Shown: positions 1 through 10,551 of the stretch, piece after piece
How the letters are laid out: every line of letters starts with the position of its first letter
Numbering within the stretch: the first letter of the stretch is position 1
Notes under the pieces: model-generated
What the model was told of the DNA's origin: nothing
Seen by the model: only the letters and a program-made list of their open reading frames with translations
Database searches by the model: none
Translations under genes and position numbers: made by a program
Source of the DNA: Paracoccus sp. (in: a-proteobacteria)
GTDB taxonomy: Bacteria > Pseudomonadota > Alphaproteobacteria > Rhodobacterales > Rhodobacteraceae
Direction of reading: 5' to 3'
Assembly (NCBI RefSeq): GCF_030538655.1
Contig: NZ_JAUNTO010000003.1
Coordinates: 1-64,000 of the forward strand
Length of the DNA: 64,000 bases

Positions 1-73
1 CCGCCCCAAGGGCAAGTACGCTTGCGCCGGTCAGTTGCAGCAGGTTGCGGCGGTTCAAAATCGTGCGGTCCAT
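1..73 (-). CDS. Start of a Tat-exported protein (partial)
   Basis: Only the first 24 codons are in the window; the gene runs off the left edge. The start is the ATG complementary to 71-73. The peptide begins MDRTILNRRNLLQLTGASVL, with a twin-arginine pair followed by a hydrophobic stretch, as in Tat signal peptides. Tat leaders of this form are common on periplasmic binding proteins and cofactor-containing enzymes, but nothing of the mature protein is visible, so the function cannot be stated. Confidence 0.6.
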   Translation of the reverse strand, partial: MDRTILNRRNLLQLTGASVLALGA

Positions 74-189
74 GGCTGGTCCTTTCTGGTTCTGTCTTGT
101 GGGGCAAGATAGGTGATGGGCATTGTTCGGATTAGACGCGAAGAATTACTTACGGTTATGCGGGCGATTCATGAATGGCGCCGTCGCAA

Positions 190-236
190 GGGGGCCAGCC
201 CCCATCGCCGTTCCGGCGATTCCCCCGGGATATTTT
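190..236. repeat. Nested hairpin element upstream of marC
   Basis: Two inverted repeats lie back to back. The first is GGGGGCCAGCCCCC at 190-203. The second is ATCGCCG-ttc-CGGCGAT at 204-220, followed by a run of C, CCCGGGA and an AT-rich tail. Sequences of this general make-up recur between genes in many Rhodobacteraceae chromosomes. No other clear copy was seen in this window. It may act as a terminator or transcript-stabilising structure. Confidence 0.5.
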
Positions 237-294
237 TAAACGAAAGACCGGCTGGAGCGCTTGGCAGAACCCGCGCAGCGGGTGATAAGGCAAC

Positions 295-918
295 ATGGAG
301 ATGGCCACCTATATCACTGCCTTTGTCACGCTGTTCGTGGTGATCGACCCGATCGGGTTATTACCTTTGTTCATCGCACTGACCGGCGGGATGAGCGTGG
401 CGCAGCGGCGACGGATCGCCTGGCGGGCGCTGGCGGTGGCGGCGGGGTTGCTGACGCTGTTCGGGCTGGTCGGCGAGGCGATTTTGACTGGCATCGGCAT
501 TTCCATCCCGGCATTCCGCATCGCGGGCGGCGTGCTGTTGTTTCTGACCGCCGTGGACATGCTGTTCCAGCGCCGCACCGAGCGCCGCGAGGAACAGGCG
601 CAGGGCAGTGGCGACGAGCTGCCTGATCCTTCGGTGTTTCCGCTGGCCACGCCACTGATCGCTGGACCGGGCGCGCTGGCCACGATGATTCTGCTGGTCG
701 GGCAAGGTCAGGGGCCGCTGCACACGGCGATGATTCTGCTGGTGATGCTGGCGGTTCTGGCCATCATGCACATTCTGTTCGAAATGGCGACGCCGCTGGC
801 CCATGCGCTTGGGCGGACCGGGGTTATGGTGATTACGCGACTGATGGGTATGTTGCTGACCGCGCTGGCGATTCAGTTCATTATCGACGGGCTGAAAGGT
901 TCGGGGTTGTTCGGTTAG
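295..918 (+). CDS. MarC family integral membrane protein
   Basis: A 207-residue polytopic inner-membrane protein of the MarC/YhgN family. About six hydrophobic segments are visible. An early motif DPIGLLPLF and a second, similar re-entrant-type motif near residues 116-130 (PLATPLIAGPGALATM) are hallmarks of the family. The central loop is charged and Arg/Glu-rich. Physiological function is unknown in this family; the old link to multiple antibiotic resistance is not supported. The ATG at 295 follows a weak AAGG; an ATG at 301 is an alternative start. It is followed 11 bases later by a same-strand transporter gene, so the two may be co-transcribed. Confidence 0.85.
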   Translation: MEMATYITAFVTLFVVIDPIGLLPLFIALTGGMSVAQRRRIAWRALAVAAGLLTLFGLVGEAILTGIGISIPAFRIAGGVLLFLTAVDMLFQRRTERREEQAQGSGDELPDPSVFPLATPLIAGPGALATMILLVGQGQGPLHTAMILLVMLAVLAIMHILFEMATPLAHALGRTGVMVITRLMGMLLTALAIQFIIDGLKGSGLFG

Positions 919-929
919 GCATTGATGGC

Positions 930-1829
930 ATGACAGCATGGATCGACGCCATCACCGGCACGCCCGAGGGGGCGCGGGTTGCCTCGATTCTGGCGATTTC
1001 GGCGGCGTTTCTGCACGCGGTGTTCGGGGCGCTGCAAAAGGGGCGGCATGATCCCTGGATCAGCCGCGCGGTCATCGACATCTTTTACGGGCTGATCGCC
1101 CTGCCCTTTGCGCTGTTCGTGGTGCCGTGGCCGCAGCCGCATCTGTGGCCGATTCTGGCAGGGGTGATGGTGATCCACATCGCCTATAAGCTGGCGCAGG
1201 CGCAATCCTATCAGCGCGGCGCCTATACCGTCGTCTATCCCGTCGCACGTGGCACCGCGCCGCTGTTTGCCATCATCGCCGCCACCGCCCTGTTTGGCGA
1301 GCGTTACAGCCCCGCGCAATGGAGCGGCGTGTTTTTGCTGGTGGCCGCGATCTTTGGCCTTGGGATCTGGAACATGCGGCGGCTGGATGTGGGGCGCGAA
1401 ACCTTGATGCCTGCCTTGGGCTGGGCGGTGGCGACCGGCGGGATGATCGCGGTTTACACCACCTATGACGCCTGGGGTATCCGGCAGGCAGCCGACCCGT
1501 TCACCTTTCTGGCGTGGTTTTTCCTGCTGGATTCGCTGTTCATGCCGCTGGTGATGCATCGCCGCTTGCGGGCGTTGCCGCAGGCCGAGTGGCGGCCGCT
1601 GGCGTTGCGCGGGATCACCGGCGCATTCGTCGCCTTTGCCAGCTTCGGCTCGATCATGCTGGCCACGCGGATCGACGATGTGGGCCGTGCCGCCGTGCTG
1701 CGCGAAACCTCGACCCTGTTCGCGGCCCTTGTCGGCTGGCTTTTCCTGCGCGAAAAGGTCGGGCCGGTGCGCATGGCACTGATGGCGGGCATCGCGGCGG
1801 GCGCGGTGATCGTGGAATTCGCGGACTGA
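930..1829 (+). CDS. EamA (DMT) family transporter
   Basis: A 299-residue drug/metabolite-transporter family permease with two EamA repeats (about residues 10-140 and 155-298) and about ten predicted transmembrane helices. Conserved features include YPVARGTAPL in the first repeat and LRETSTLFAALVGWLFLREK at the end of the second. Substrates of such permeases range from amino acids to metabolites and cannot be predicted here. It lies 11 bases after marC and 18 bases before yciB, all on the plus strand, suggesting one transcription unit. Confidence 0.85.
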   Translation: MTAWIDAITGTPEGARVASILAISAAFLHAVFGALQKGRHDPWISRAVIDIFYGLIALPFALFVVPWPQPHLWPILAGVMVIHIAYKLAQAQSYQRGAYTVVYPVARGTAPLFAIIAATALFGERYSPAQWSGVFLLVAAIFGLGIWNMRRLDVGRETLMPALGWAVATGGMIAVYTTYDAWGIRQAADPFTFLAWFFLLDSLFMPLVMHRRLRALPQAEWRPLALRGITGAFVAFASFGSIMLATRIDDVGRAAVLRETSTLFAALVGWLFLREKVGPVRMALMAGIAAGAVIVEFAD

Positions 1830-1847
1830 CGAAAGAAGGATGAACCG

Positions 1848-2456
1848 ATGAACGAACGCTTTCCATGGCTGAAAGGCGCGCTGGAATGGGGGCCGCTGAT
1901 CCTGTTTCTGGTCGTGTTCATGCTGTTGCGCGACAGGACGGTAGTTTTGTGGGGCAACCAATATTCCGGTTTCATCGTCGCCACGCTGCTGTTCATTCCC
2001 GTGCTGGTGGCCTCGACGCTGGCACTGTGGCGGCTGACCGGGCATCTGTCGGCAATGCAGATCGTCACGCTGGTGCTGGTGCTGGTGTTCGGCGGGCTGT
2101 CGGTCTGGCTGAACGATCCGCGCTTTTTCAAGATGAAGCCGACGATCGTCTATCTGCTGTTCGCGGGCCTGCTGGGTTACAGCCTGATGGCGGGCAAGAA
2201 CTGGTTGGGCGCGGTGATGTCGGCGGGGCTGAAAATGCAGCCCGAGGGCTGGCGCATCCTGACACAGCGCATGGTGGGGGCCTTTGTCGGCATGGCGGTG
2301 CTGAACGAAATCGTCTGGCGCACCATGTCGGAAACGACATGGGTCTGGTTCAAGACCTTTGGCCTGACGGCGATTCTGTTCGTATTCATCATGGCCAATG
2401 CGAGCCTGTTCAGCCGCTATGCCCTTAAGGACGATCAGCCGGGCGGGGGTGCCTAG
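1848..2456 (+). CDS. yciB: Inner-membrane protein YciB/IspZ
   Basis: A 202-residue septation protein A family (YciB, also called IspZ) membrane protein. Family marks are an N-terminal GPLILFLVVF helix, the NDPRFFKMKPT loop in the middle, and the KNWLGAVMS and LNEIVWR motifs in the C-terminal half. About five to six helices are visible. In enterobacteria YciB affects cell-envelope synthesis and division. The start follows AGAAGGATGA. Its stop overlaps the stop of the convergent aspartic protease gene in a CTAG. Confidence 0.9.
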   Translation: MNERFPWLKGALEWGPLILFLVVFMLLRDRTVVLWGNQYSGFIVATLLFIPVLVASTLALWRLTGHLSAMQIVTLVLVLVFGGLSVWLNDPRFFKMKPTIVYLLFAGLLGYSLMAGKNWLGAVMSAGLKMQPEGWRILTQRMVGAFVGMAVLNEIVWRTMSETTWVWFKTFGLTAILFVFIMANASLFSRYALKDDQPGGGA

Positions 2457-3031
2457 CGTTCCAGAATCATCCGCCGGCCCTCGATACTGACGCGGGCAAA
2501 GCCGGACAGATAGGACATGCCCATCAGCGACACCCCCATATCGGCGCCGTTGACCTGCGCGGCCACGCCCCTGTCGGTGATCGGGCCGATGGTCAGCCGC
2601 TCGATCCGCACCGGGGCGCTGTCCACCGGACCATTCGCTGTCATGGCGCGCTGCGTATAGGCCAGCGCGCCGGTGTCGAACCCGGCGCGGCGGGCATCGC
2701 GCGGCGACAGCACAAGCTGGCTGGCCCCGGTGTCGATCATAAAGTGGATCGGGGCACCGTTCACGTCGGCCTGAATGTGGAAATGGCCATCACGGCCCAT
2801 CGGCAGTTCGATCCGCGCGCCGTCACCCGATACCTGCGCGGCATATTGCCGATCCTGCCACCAGCTTGCCCCGGCGGCGACCAGTGCGAACAGCATCGCC
2901 CATGTTGCCGCCTGCCGCAACGCCTGACGGCGGCGGCCCGCGCCCTCGAACACGATGGCACCGCCGATGAACACCAGCAGCAGGCCCAGATAGACCAGCC
3001 GCCCCCAATCCTCTGTCAGCAAATCGCTCAT
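2453..3031 (-). CDS. TIGR02281-type membrane-anchored aspartic protease
   Basis: A 192-residue retropepsin-like (clan AA) aspartic protease. Two N-terminal hydrophobic segments (about 11-29 and 42-57) anchor it in the membrane. They are followed by a single catalytic motif D-T-G-A-S with Asp at residue 100, and a C-terminal hydrophobic-hydrophobic-Gly stretch near LMGMSYLSGF. One catalytic Asp per chain implies a homodimer. The start MSDLLTEDWG was preferred over upstream codons because the earlier sequence is Cys/Arg-rich and not membrane-like. Substrates are not known for this family. The gene lies immediately upstream of the convergent end of yciB. Confidence 0.8.
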   Translation of the reverse strand: MSDLLTEDWGRLVYLGLLLVFIGGAIVFEGAGRRRQALRQAATWAMLFALVAAGASWWQDRQYAAQVSGDGARIELPMGRDGHFHIQADVNGAPIHFMIDTGASQLVLSPRDARRAGFDTGALAYTQRAMTANGPVDSAPVRIERLTIGPITDRGVAAQVNGADMGVSLMGMSYLSGFARVSIEGRRMILER

Positions 3032-3080
3032 GTCCGGCAGATGGCCTGTGTGGCTGCCCAGTGCAAGAGGCAGCGCCGGA

Positions 3081-4091
3081 TCATTCCAGCCGCATCGCGG
3101 CCACGATCGGGCCAGGCAGACCCTGCGGCAACACCTGCTGAACCAGCACGGCATTGCGGGTGTCGCGCGGCAGATCGGGCTGCGCCTCGCGCCCCGGCGA
3201 CACGCTCAGCCGCAGCGGCTGGCGACCGTCCCAGTCGGCCAGCTTGTGCAGGCTGACCACGACGTTGCGATAGGTGATGGTGCGCCCGTGATTTTCGCCC
3301 GCCGTGATCGTCACCTGGCGTTCGGGGACATAGCCGACCAGTTGCACGGCAAAGGGACCGGACAGATCGGACAACGGCTGGAATTCCAGCAGCAGCCGCG
3401 CGCCGTCGCGCTGCGGCACCACGGTCAGCATGGCGGGGCTGGCGCGGTGCATATCGACCAGCGCCATCAGATCCGCCGGACGCAGCGTCAGCAGCGTATC
3501 CTGCCCGTCCACAATCACCTGCGGCGTATAGACCGAGCGTTCGCCCGCCGCCGCTGCATAGTTTTTCTGGCGCTGCGTGAACTGCGGACGGGCAAAGCTG
3601 TCGGCCCAGCCCAGATAATTCCAGTAATCGACGTTGAAGGTCAGCGGCAGCACATCGGGCTGACGCACCAGTTCGGCCATCATCGCATCGGCGGGCGGGC
3701 AGTTGGAACACCCCTGCGAGGTGAACAGCTCGACCACCACCGGCAGGCGCGACAGGGGCAGCATCCCCGCCGCAGGCACCGCCCCGCCCCCGGCAAACAG
3801 CGCGTTCTGCCCCGACGGGTCGCCTGCCCCGATCACCGGCGGCGGGTCAGAGGCACCGATCACCGGCACCGCAGGCTGCGGATGCACAGGTTCTGGCAGG
3901 TTGATCGCGCCACTCAGCACTTCTTCGATGGCGCGGCCAAGGGCGTCGGATGGCTCGATCCGTGCAGAATCGGCGGCCGATACGGTTTCCGCCCGCATGA
4001 CGCCGGGTATCAACGCCAACACGCCCGCCAGCAGCGCAGCCGCCATCGTGCCGCGCCATGTCTGCCCGCGTGCTTGCCTGTGCCCTGTCAT
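3081..4091 (-). CDS. Exported DUF1223 thioredoxin-fold protein
   Basis: A 336-residue protein with an N-terminal export signal (hydrophobic AAALLAGVLALIPGV then an Ala-rich cleavage region). A DUF1223 domain starts near residue 120, with ELFTSQGCSNCPPAD and a CxxC pair at residues 128 and 131. DUF1223 proteins have a thioredoxin-like fold and act presumably in the envelope; their role is not established. A start at 4091 is preferred because GGTGGG lies 4 bases upstream; ATGs at 4109 and 4166 are alternatives. The gene is divergent from acnA, an arrangement common in this order. It is Pro/Gly-rich between the signal and the domain. Confidence 0.8.
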   Translation of the reverse strand: MTGHRQARGQTWRGTMAAALLAGVLALIPGVMRAETVSAADSARIEPSDALGRAIEEVLSGAINLPEPVHPQPAVPVIGASDPPPVIGAGDPSGQNALFAGGGAVPAAGMLPLSRLPVVVELFTSQGCSNCPPADAMMAELVRQPDVLPLTFNVDYWNYLGWADSFARPQFTQRQKNYAAAAGERSVYTPQVIVDGQDTLLTLRPADLMALVDMHRASPAMLTVVPQRDGARLLLEFQPLSDLSGPFAVQLVGYVPERQVTITAGENHGRTITYRNVVVSLHKLADWDGRQPLRLSVSPGREAQPDLPRDTRNAVLVQQVLPQGLPGPIVAAMRLE

Positions 4092-4181
4092 GATTCCCAC
4101 CTGCGTCATCCCGTCAGTGATAGGGTTTTTTCGCCGCCTGCACCAAATCAACCGTTTGTTAAACACATGTCACCGTGCCCC

Positions 4182-4219
4182 TTGAGCAACAGCGCGGAAC
4201 AGTGTATGCGATTGCATAC
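4182..4219 (+). promoter_or_regulatory. Candidate acnA promoter with operator palindrome
   Basis: TTGAGC at 4182-4187 and TATGCG at 4205-4210 are separated by 17 bases and could be a housekeeping promoter for acnA. A perfect inverted repeat GTATGC-N4-GCATAC (4204-4219) covers the proposed -10. It would suit a dimeric repressor, for example of the GntR type. The regulator is not identifiable from this window. The -35 and -10 both match the consensus only partly. Confidence 0.45.
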
Positions 4220-4308
4220 CAAATGGCCGAGCCTTGCTTACCCCGTTCCCATGGGGCAATCAGGGCGGGTGCAGCCGAACCCATCATGATGCAGACAGGG
4301 AGGCCCCG

Positions 4309-7080
<2,772 letters not shown>

Positions 7081-7101
7081 TCGCGCGCTGACACGATAAG
7101 G

Positions 7102-7127
7102 AAAGCCCCGGCCCGCCGGGGCTTTTT
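7102..7127 (+). terminator. Rho-independent terminator of acnA
   Basis: A perfect 10-bp stem AAAGCCCCGG/CCGGGGCTTT with a CCCG loop (7112-7115), running into five T residues, 21 bases after the acnA stop. Confidence 0.9.
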
Positions 7128-7574
7128 CGTTTGGTCATCGCGGCAAACATGTCGAAAACTCTTGCGGCATCGTCTGAGCGTTCGCCAGCCGCCAGCCGCC
7201 AGCCGCCAGCCTGGACATCGGGCGATTGGATCAGCGGTTCAACAAGCGTGAACATCGCCACGGGCCGCAACAAGGCAACCGCAAACGCGCCGCGCGTTAT
7301 CAGCCCCATATCACCCCGCCTCTGGTTTGCCCTTCATCAGCGCGCTTGAATCTACGGCTGATGCCGGGCCACCACCTGTCAGCTCCGGCGGGCCGCATTG
7401 TAAGGATGATACGATTTTGCACAGAAGCTGCGCTTTGCCTGACGGGAGCTGCTTGCGCAAAGAGCATGTGGCGATGGCGACCTGCTGCGGCCCGATCATC
7501 AATAAATTTCGTTTGAAGAAATAGATATTCTTGTTAAGCAATGAATATGCTTCTATCCGCGGAGGGAGACCATA
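7128..7574. other. Intergenic region acnA-mgsA
   Basis: About 450 bases without a convincing gene. It holds four perfect head-to-tail copies of the heptamer GCCAGCC (7184-7211), then mixed sequence. The last 75 bases are markedly AT-rich, carry the operator-like inverted repeat ATATTC-N12-GAATAT (7525-7548) and end in a strong ribosome binding site. Short open frames on both strands have no recognisable protein features. The promoter of the mgs-gmaS operon must lie here. Confidence 0.6.
7525..7548. promoter_or_regulatory. Operator-like inverted repeat before mgsA
   Basis: ATATTC (7525-7530) and GAATAT (7543-7548) form a 6-bp inverted repeat with a 12-base spacer, 26 bases upstream of the mgsA start. 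The 9-mer ATATTCTTG at its left end recurs upstream of the GlxA-type regulator at 20718-20726. This hints at one regulator acting on both transcripts. It is inferred from sequence alone. Confidence 0.4.
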
Positions 7575-8462
7575 ATGTGCGGTATCGTTGGACTTTTCCT
7601 CAAAAACGAGGATCTGCGCCCCAAACTGGGGGACATGCTGACCGATATGCTGATTACCATGACGGACCGTGGCCCCGACAGCGCAGGGATCGCGATCTAT
7701 GGCAATGATGGTAACGGACTGAAAATGACCATTCAGTCCGACACGCCGGCCGAAACATTCGCGGGGTTGGACAAGACACTTTCGGCGGCACTGGAAGGCC
7801 ATGTCACGATGCGCATCGTCGATACCCATGCGGTGCTGAGCTTGCCCGAAGGGACCGAACCCGCAGCCCGTGCCTTTCTGAACGAAAAAGGCATCCGGGT
7901 GATGGGCACCGGGCACAGCATGGAAATCTTTAAGGAAGTGGGTCTACCCAAGGATGTGGCAGAGCGGTTCCATCTGCGCCGGATGACCGGCAGCCATGGC
8001 ATAGGCCACACCCGCATGGCCACCGAAAGCGCGGTGACGACCCTGGGCGCGCATCCGTTTTCGACCGGCGACGATCAGTGTCTGGTGCATAACGGATCGC
8101 TGTCCAACCACAACCAGATGCGCCGCAAGCTGGCGCAAAAGGGTTTTGCGCCGCAGACCCAGAACGATACCGAGGTCGCGGCCTGCTATATCTCGTCGCG
8201 GCTGGCCGAAGGGGCCAGTCTGGGCGAGGCGCTGGAAGGCACGCTCAGCGATCTGGACGGCTTTTTCACCTTTGTCGTGGGGACAAAAAACGGCTTTGGC
8301 GTGGTCCGTGACCCAATTGCCTGCAAACCCGCCGTCATGGCCGAAACCGACGACTACGTTGCCTTTGGCAGTGAATACCGGGCGCTGGTCAACCTGCCGG
8401 GGATCGAGACCGCCCACGTGTGGGAACCCGAACCTGCCACCGTTTATTTCTGGGAACGTTGA
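7575..8462 (+). CDS. mgsA: N-methylglutamate synthase subunit A (glutamine amidotransferase-like)
   Basis: A 295-residue class II glutamine amidotransferase domain protein, homologous to GlxB and to the N-terminal domain of glutamate synthase. It starts MCGIVGLF, so Cys2 becomes the N-terminal nucleophile after Met removal. The motifs GPDSAGIAIYG, GHTRMATES and HNGSLSNHNQ are present. With MgsB and MgsC it forms N-methylglutamate synthase, which transfers methylamine from gamma-glutamylmethylamide to make N-methylglutamate. A strong GGAGGGAG lies 7-14 bases before the ATG. It is the first gene of a four-gene run mgsABC-gmaS; the gap to mgsB is one base. Confidence 0.9.
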   Translation: MCGIVGLFLKNEDLRPKLGDMLTDMLITMTDRGPDSAGIAIYGNDGNGLKMTIQSDTPAETFAGLDKTLSAALEGHVTMRIVDTHAVLSLPEGTEPAARAFLNEKGIRVMGTGHSMEIFKEVGLPKDVAERFHLRRMTGSHGIGHTRMATESAVTTLGAHPFSTGDDQCLVHNGSLSNHNQMRRKLAQKGFAPQTQNDTEVAACYISSRLAEGASLGEALEGTLSDLDGFFTFVVGTKNGFGVVRDPIACKPAVMAETDDYVAFGSEYRALVNLPGIETAHVWEPEPATVYFWER

Positions 8463-8463
8463 G

Positions 8464-9147
8464 ATGCAGACCATCGACATGGCCACCACCGATCTGCGCG
8501 CGCTGAACAGCACATTGCAGGCGCAGGCGAACGAAACCAACCAGACCGAATGGACCATCGAAAACCCGCGCGGTGCCCATGCGCTGGCGGTGGGACTGGA
8601 TGCGCCGATCACTGTCACGGTCAAAGGCTCGACCGGCTATTACTGCGCCGGGATGAACAAACAGGCGACGGTCCTTGTGACCGGCTCGGCCGGGCCGGGC
8701 GTGGCCGAGAACATGATGTCGGGCACCGTCGTGATCGACGGCGATGCCAGCCAATATGCGGGCGCGACCGGGCAAGGCGGGTTGCTGGTCATCAAGGGCA
8801 ATGCCTCCAGCCGCTGCGGTATCTCGATGAAGGGCATCGACATCGTGGTGCACGGCAATATCGGCCACATGTCGGCCTTTATGGCGCAGTCGGGCAATCT
8901 GGTGGTGCTGGGTGATGCGGGTGATGCACTGGGTGACAGCCTGTATGAAGCCCGGCTGTTCGTGCGCGGCAATGTCAAATCGCTTGGCGCGGATTGCATC
9001 GAAAAAGAGATGCGCCCCGAACATCTCGAAATTCTGCGTGATCTGCTGGAACGCGCCGGGGCCGATGCCCGCCCCGAGGATTTCAAACGCTATGGCTCGG
9101 CCCGCAAACTTTACAACTTCCACGTCGATCACGCCGGCGATTACTGA
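8464..9147 (+). CDS. mgsB: N-methylglutamate synthase subunit B (GltB C-terminal-like)
   Basis: A 227-residue protein corresponding to the Gly-rich beta-helix domain at the C-terminus of glutamate synthase large subunit (GXGXG domain; GlxC family). Repeated turns such as GTVVIDGDAS, GGLLVIKGNA, DIVVHGNIGH, GNLVVLGDAG and ARLFVRGNV are visible at about 17-25 residue intervals. It is thought to hold the catalytic modules together. The ATG at 8464 follows the mgsA stop by one base, implying translational coupling. The residual reading frame upstream of this start overlaps mgsA and is discarded. Confidence 0.9.
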   Translation: MQTIDMATTDLRALNSTLQAQANETNQTEWTIENPRGAHALAVGLDAPITVTVKGSTGYYCAGMNKQATVLVTGSAGPGVAENMMSGTVVIDGDASQYAGATGQGGLLVIKGNASSRCGISMKGIDIVVHGNIGHMSAFMAQSGNLVVLGDAGDALGDSLYEARLFVRGNVKSLGADCIEKEMRPEHLEILRDLLERAGADARPEDFKRYGSARKLYNFHVDHAGDY

Positions 9148-9157
9148 GGATCAGGCA

Positions 9158-10483
9158 ATGGAACAGACACCACACACGACGCCGCGCAAGAGCTGGACCT
9201 TTAGCGAGCAGACCAATTCCGAAATCCGCCGCGCTGCCGCGACCGGGATCTATGACATCCGCGGCGGTGGCGCAAAGCGGCGGGTGCCGCATTTCGATGA
9301 CCTGCTGTTTCTGGGGGCCTCGATCAGCCGCTATCCGCTGGAAGGCTATCGTGAAAAATGTGATACTTCGGTCACGCTAGGCACGCGGTTTGCGAAAAAA
9401 CCGATCGAGCTGAAAATCCCCGTCACCATCGCCGGCATGTCCTTTGGCGCACTGTCCGGCCCCGCGAAAGAGGCCTTGGGGCGCGGTGCGACGCTGGCGG
9501 GCACCTCGACCACCACCGGCGACGGCGGCATGACGAACGAAGAACGCGGCCATTCCGAAAAGCTGGTCTATCAATACCTGCCCTCGCGCTATGGTATGAA
9601 CCCCGACGACCTGCGCCGTGCCGATGCAATTGAAATCGTCGTCGGCCAGGGCGCAAAACCCGGCGGCGGCGGGATGTTGCTGGGCCAAAAGATCACCAAG
9701 CGGGTGGCACAGATGCGCAACCTGCCTGTCGGCATCGATCAACGCTCGGCCTGTCGGCACCCGGACTGGACCGGCCCAGATGATCTGGAAATCAAGATCC
9801 TCGAAATCCGCGAGATTACCGGCTGGGAAAAGCCGATTTATATCAAGATCGGCGGCGCGCGGCCCTATTATGACACGGCGCTGGCGGTCAAGGCCGGGGC
9901 GGATGTCGTGGTTCTGGATGGAATGCAGGGCGGCACGGCGGCGACGCAGGATGTGTTCATCGAACATGTCGGGCAGCCGACGCTGGCCTGTATCCGCCCG
10001 GCGGTGAAGGCGCTGCAAGACCTTGGGATGCACCGCAAGGTGCAACTGGTTGTCTCGGGCGGCATCCGCAACGGGGCCGATGTGGCCAAGGCGCTGGCGC
10101 TTGGTGCCGATGCGGTGGCCATTGGCACGGCGGCGCTGATTGCCTTGGGTGAGAACGATCCGAAATGGGGCGCGGAATATGCCGCCCTTGGCACCACCGC
10201 CGAGGCCTATGACGACTGGCACGAAGGTCGTGATCCGGCGGGCATCACCACGCAAGACCCGGAATTGATGAAACGCCTTGATCCGGTCGAAGCCGGGCGC
10301 CGTCTGCGCAACTATCTGTCGGTGCTGACGCTGGAATGTCAGACCATCGCCCGTGCCTGCGGCAAAAGCCATGTCCACAACCTTGAACCCGAAGACCTGT
10401 GCGCGCTGACCATCGAGGCCGCCGCCATGGCAGGGGTTCCGCTGGCCGGCACGAACTGGATTCCAGGCCAGAGCGGATTTTGA
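9158..10483 (+). CDS. mgsC: N-methylglutamate synthase subunit C (FMN-binding glutamate synthase-like)
   Basis: A 441-residue protein of the glutamate synthase FMN-binding domain family (GlxD). The TIM-barrel signatures are clear: QGAKPGGGGMLLGQK, IYIKIGGARPYYD, VVVLDGMQGGTAATQ and VVSGGIRNGADVAKALALGAD. Cysteines near the C-terminus (LECQTIARACGKSH) may belong to an iron-sulfur cluster as in glutamate synthase. It performs the redox chemistry of N-methylglutamate synthesis. The ATG at 9158 is preceded by AGG and lies 10 bases after mgsB. About 80 in-frame codons upstream overlap mgsB and are not family-like. Confidence 0.92.
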   Translation: MEQTPHTTPRKSWTFSEQTNSEIRRAAATGIYDIRGGGAKRRVPHFDDLLFLGASISRYPLEGYREKCDTSVTLGTRFAKKPIELKIPVTIAGMSFGALSGPAKEALGRGATLAGTSTTTGDGGMTNEERGHSEKLVYQYLPSRYGMNPDDLRRADAIEIVVGQGAKPGGGGMLLGQKITKRVAQMRNLPVGIDQRSACRHPDWTGPDDLEIKILEIREITGWEKPIYIKIGGARPYYDTALAVKAGADVVVLDGMQGGTAATQDVFIEHVGQPTLACIRPAVKALQDLGMHRKVQLVVSGGIRNGADVAKALALGADAVAIGTAALIALGENDPKWGAEYAALGTTAEAYDDWHEGRDPAGITTQDPELMKRLDPVEAGRRLRNYLSVLTLECQTIARACGKSHVHNLEPEDLCALTIEAAAMAGVPLAGTNWIPGQSGF

Positions 10484-10551
10484 GCGATCACACCCGAGGG
10501 CGAGGCCATGAACCCCGCCCCGGTCTCACATCCTTGCAGGGAATAACGACG

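Noticed and set aside
7131..7524. Small genes in the acnA-mgsA gap
   Set aside because: Frames on both strands overlap the terminator or the tandem heptamers and show no protein features.
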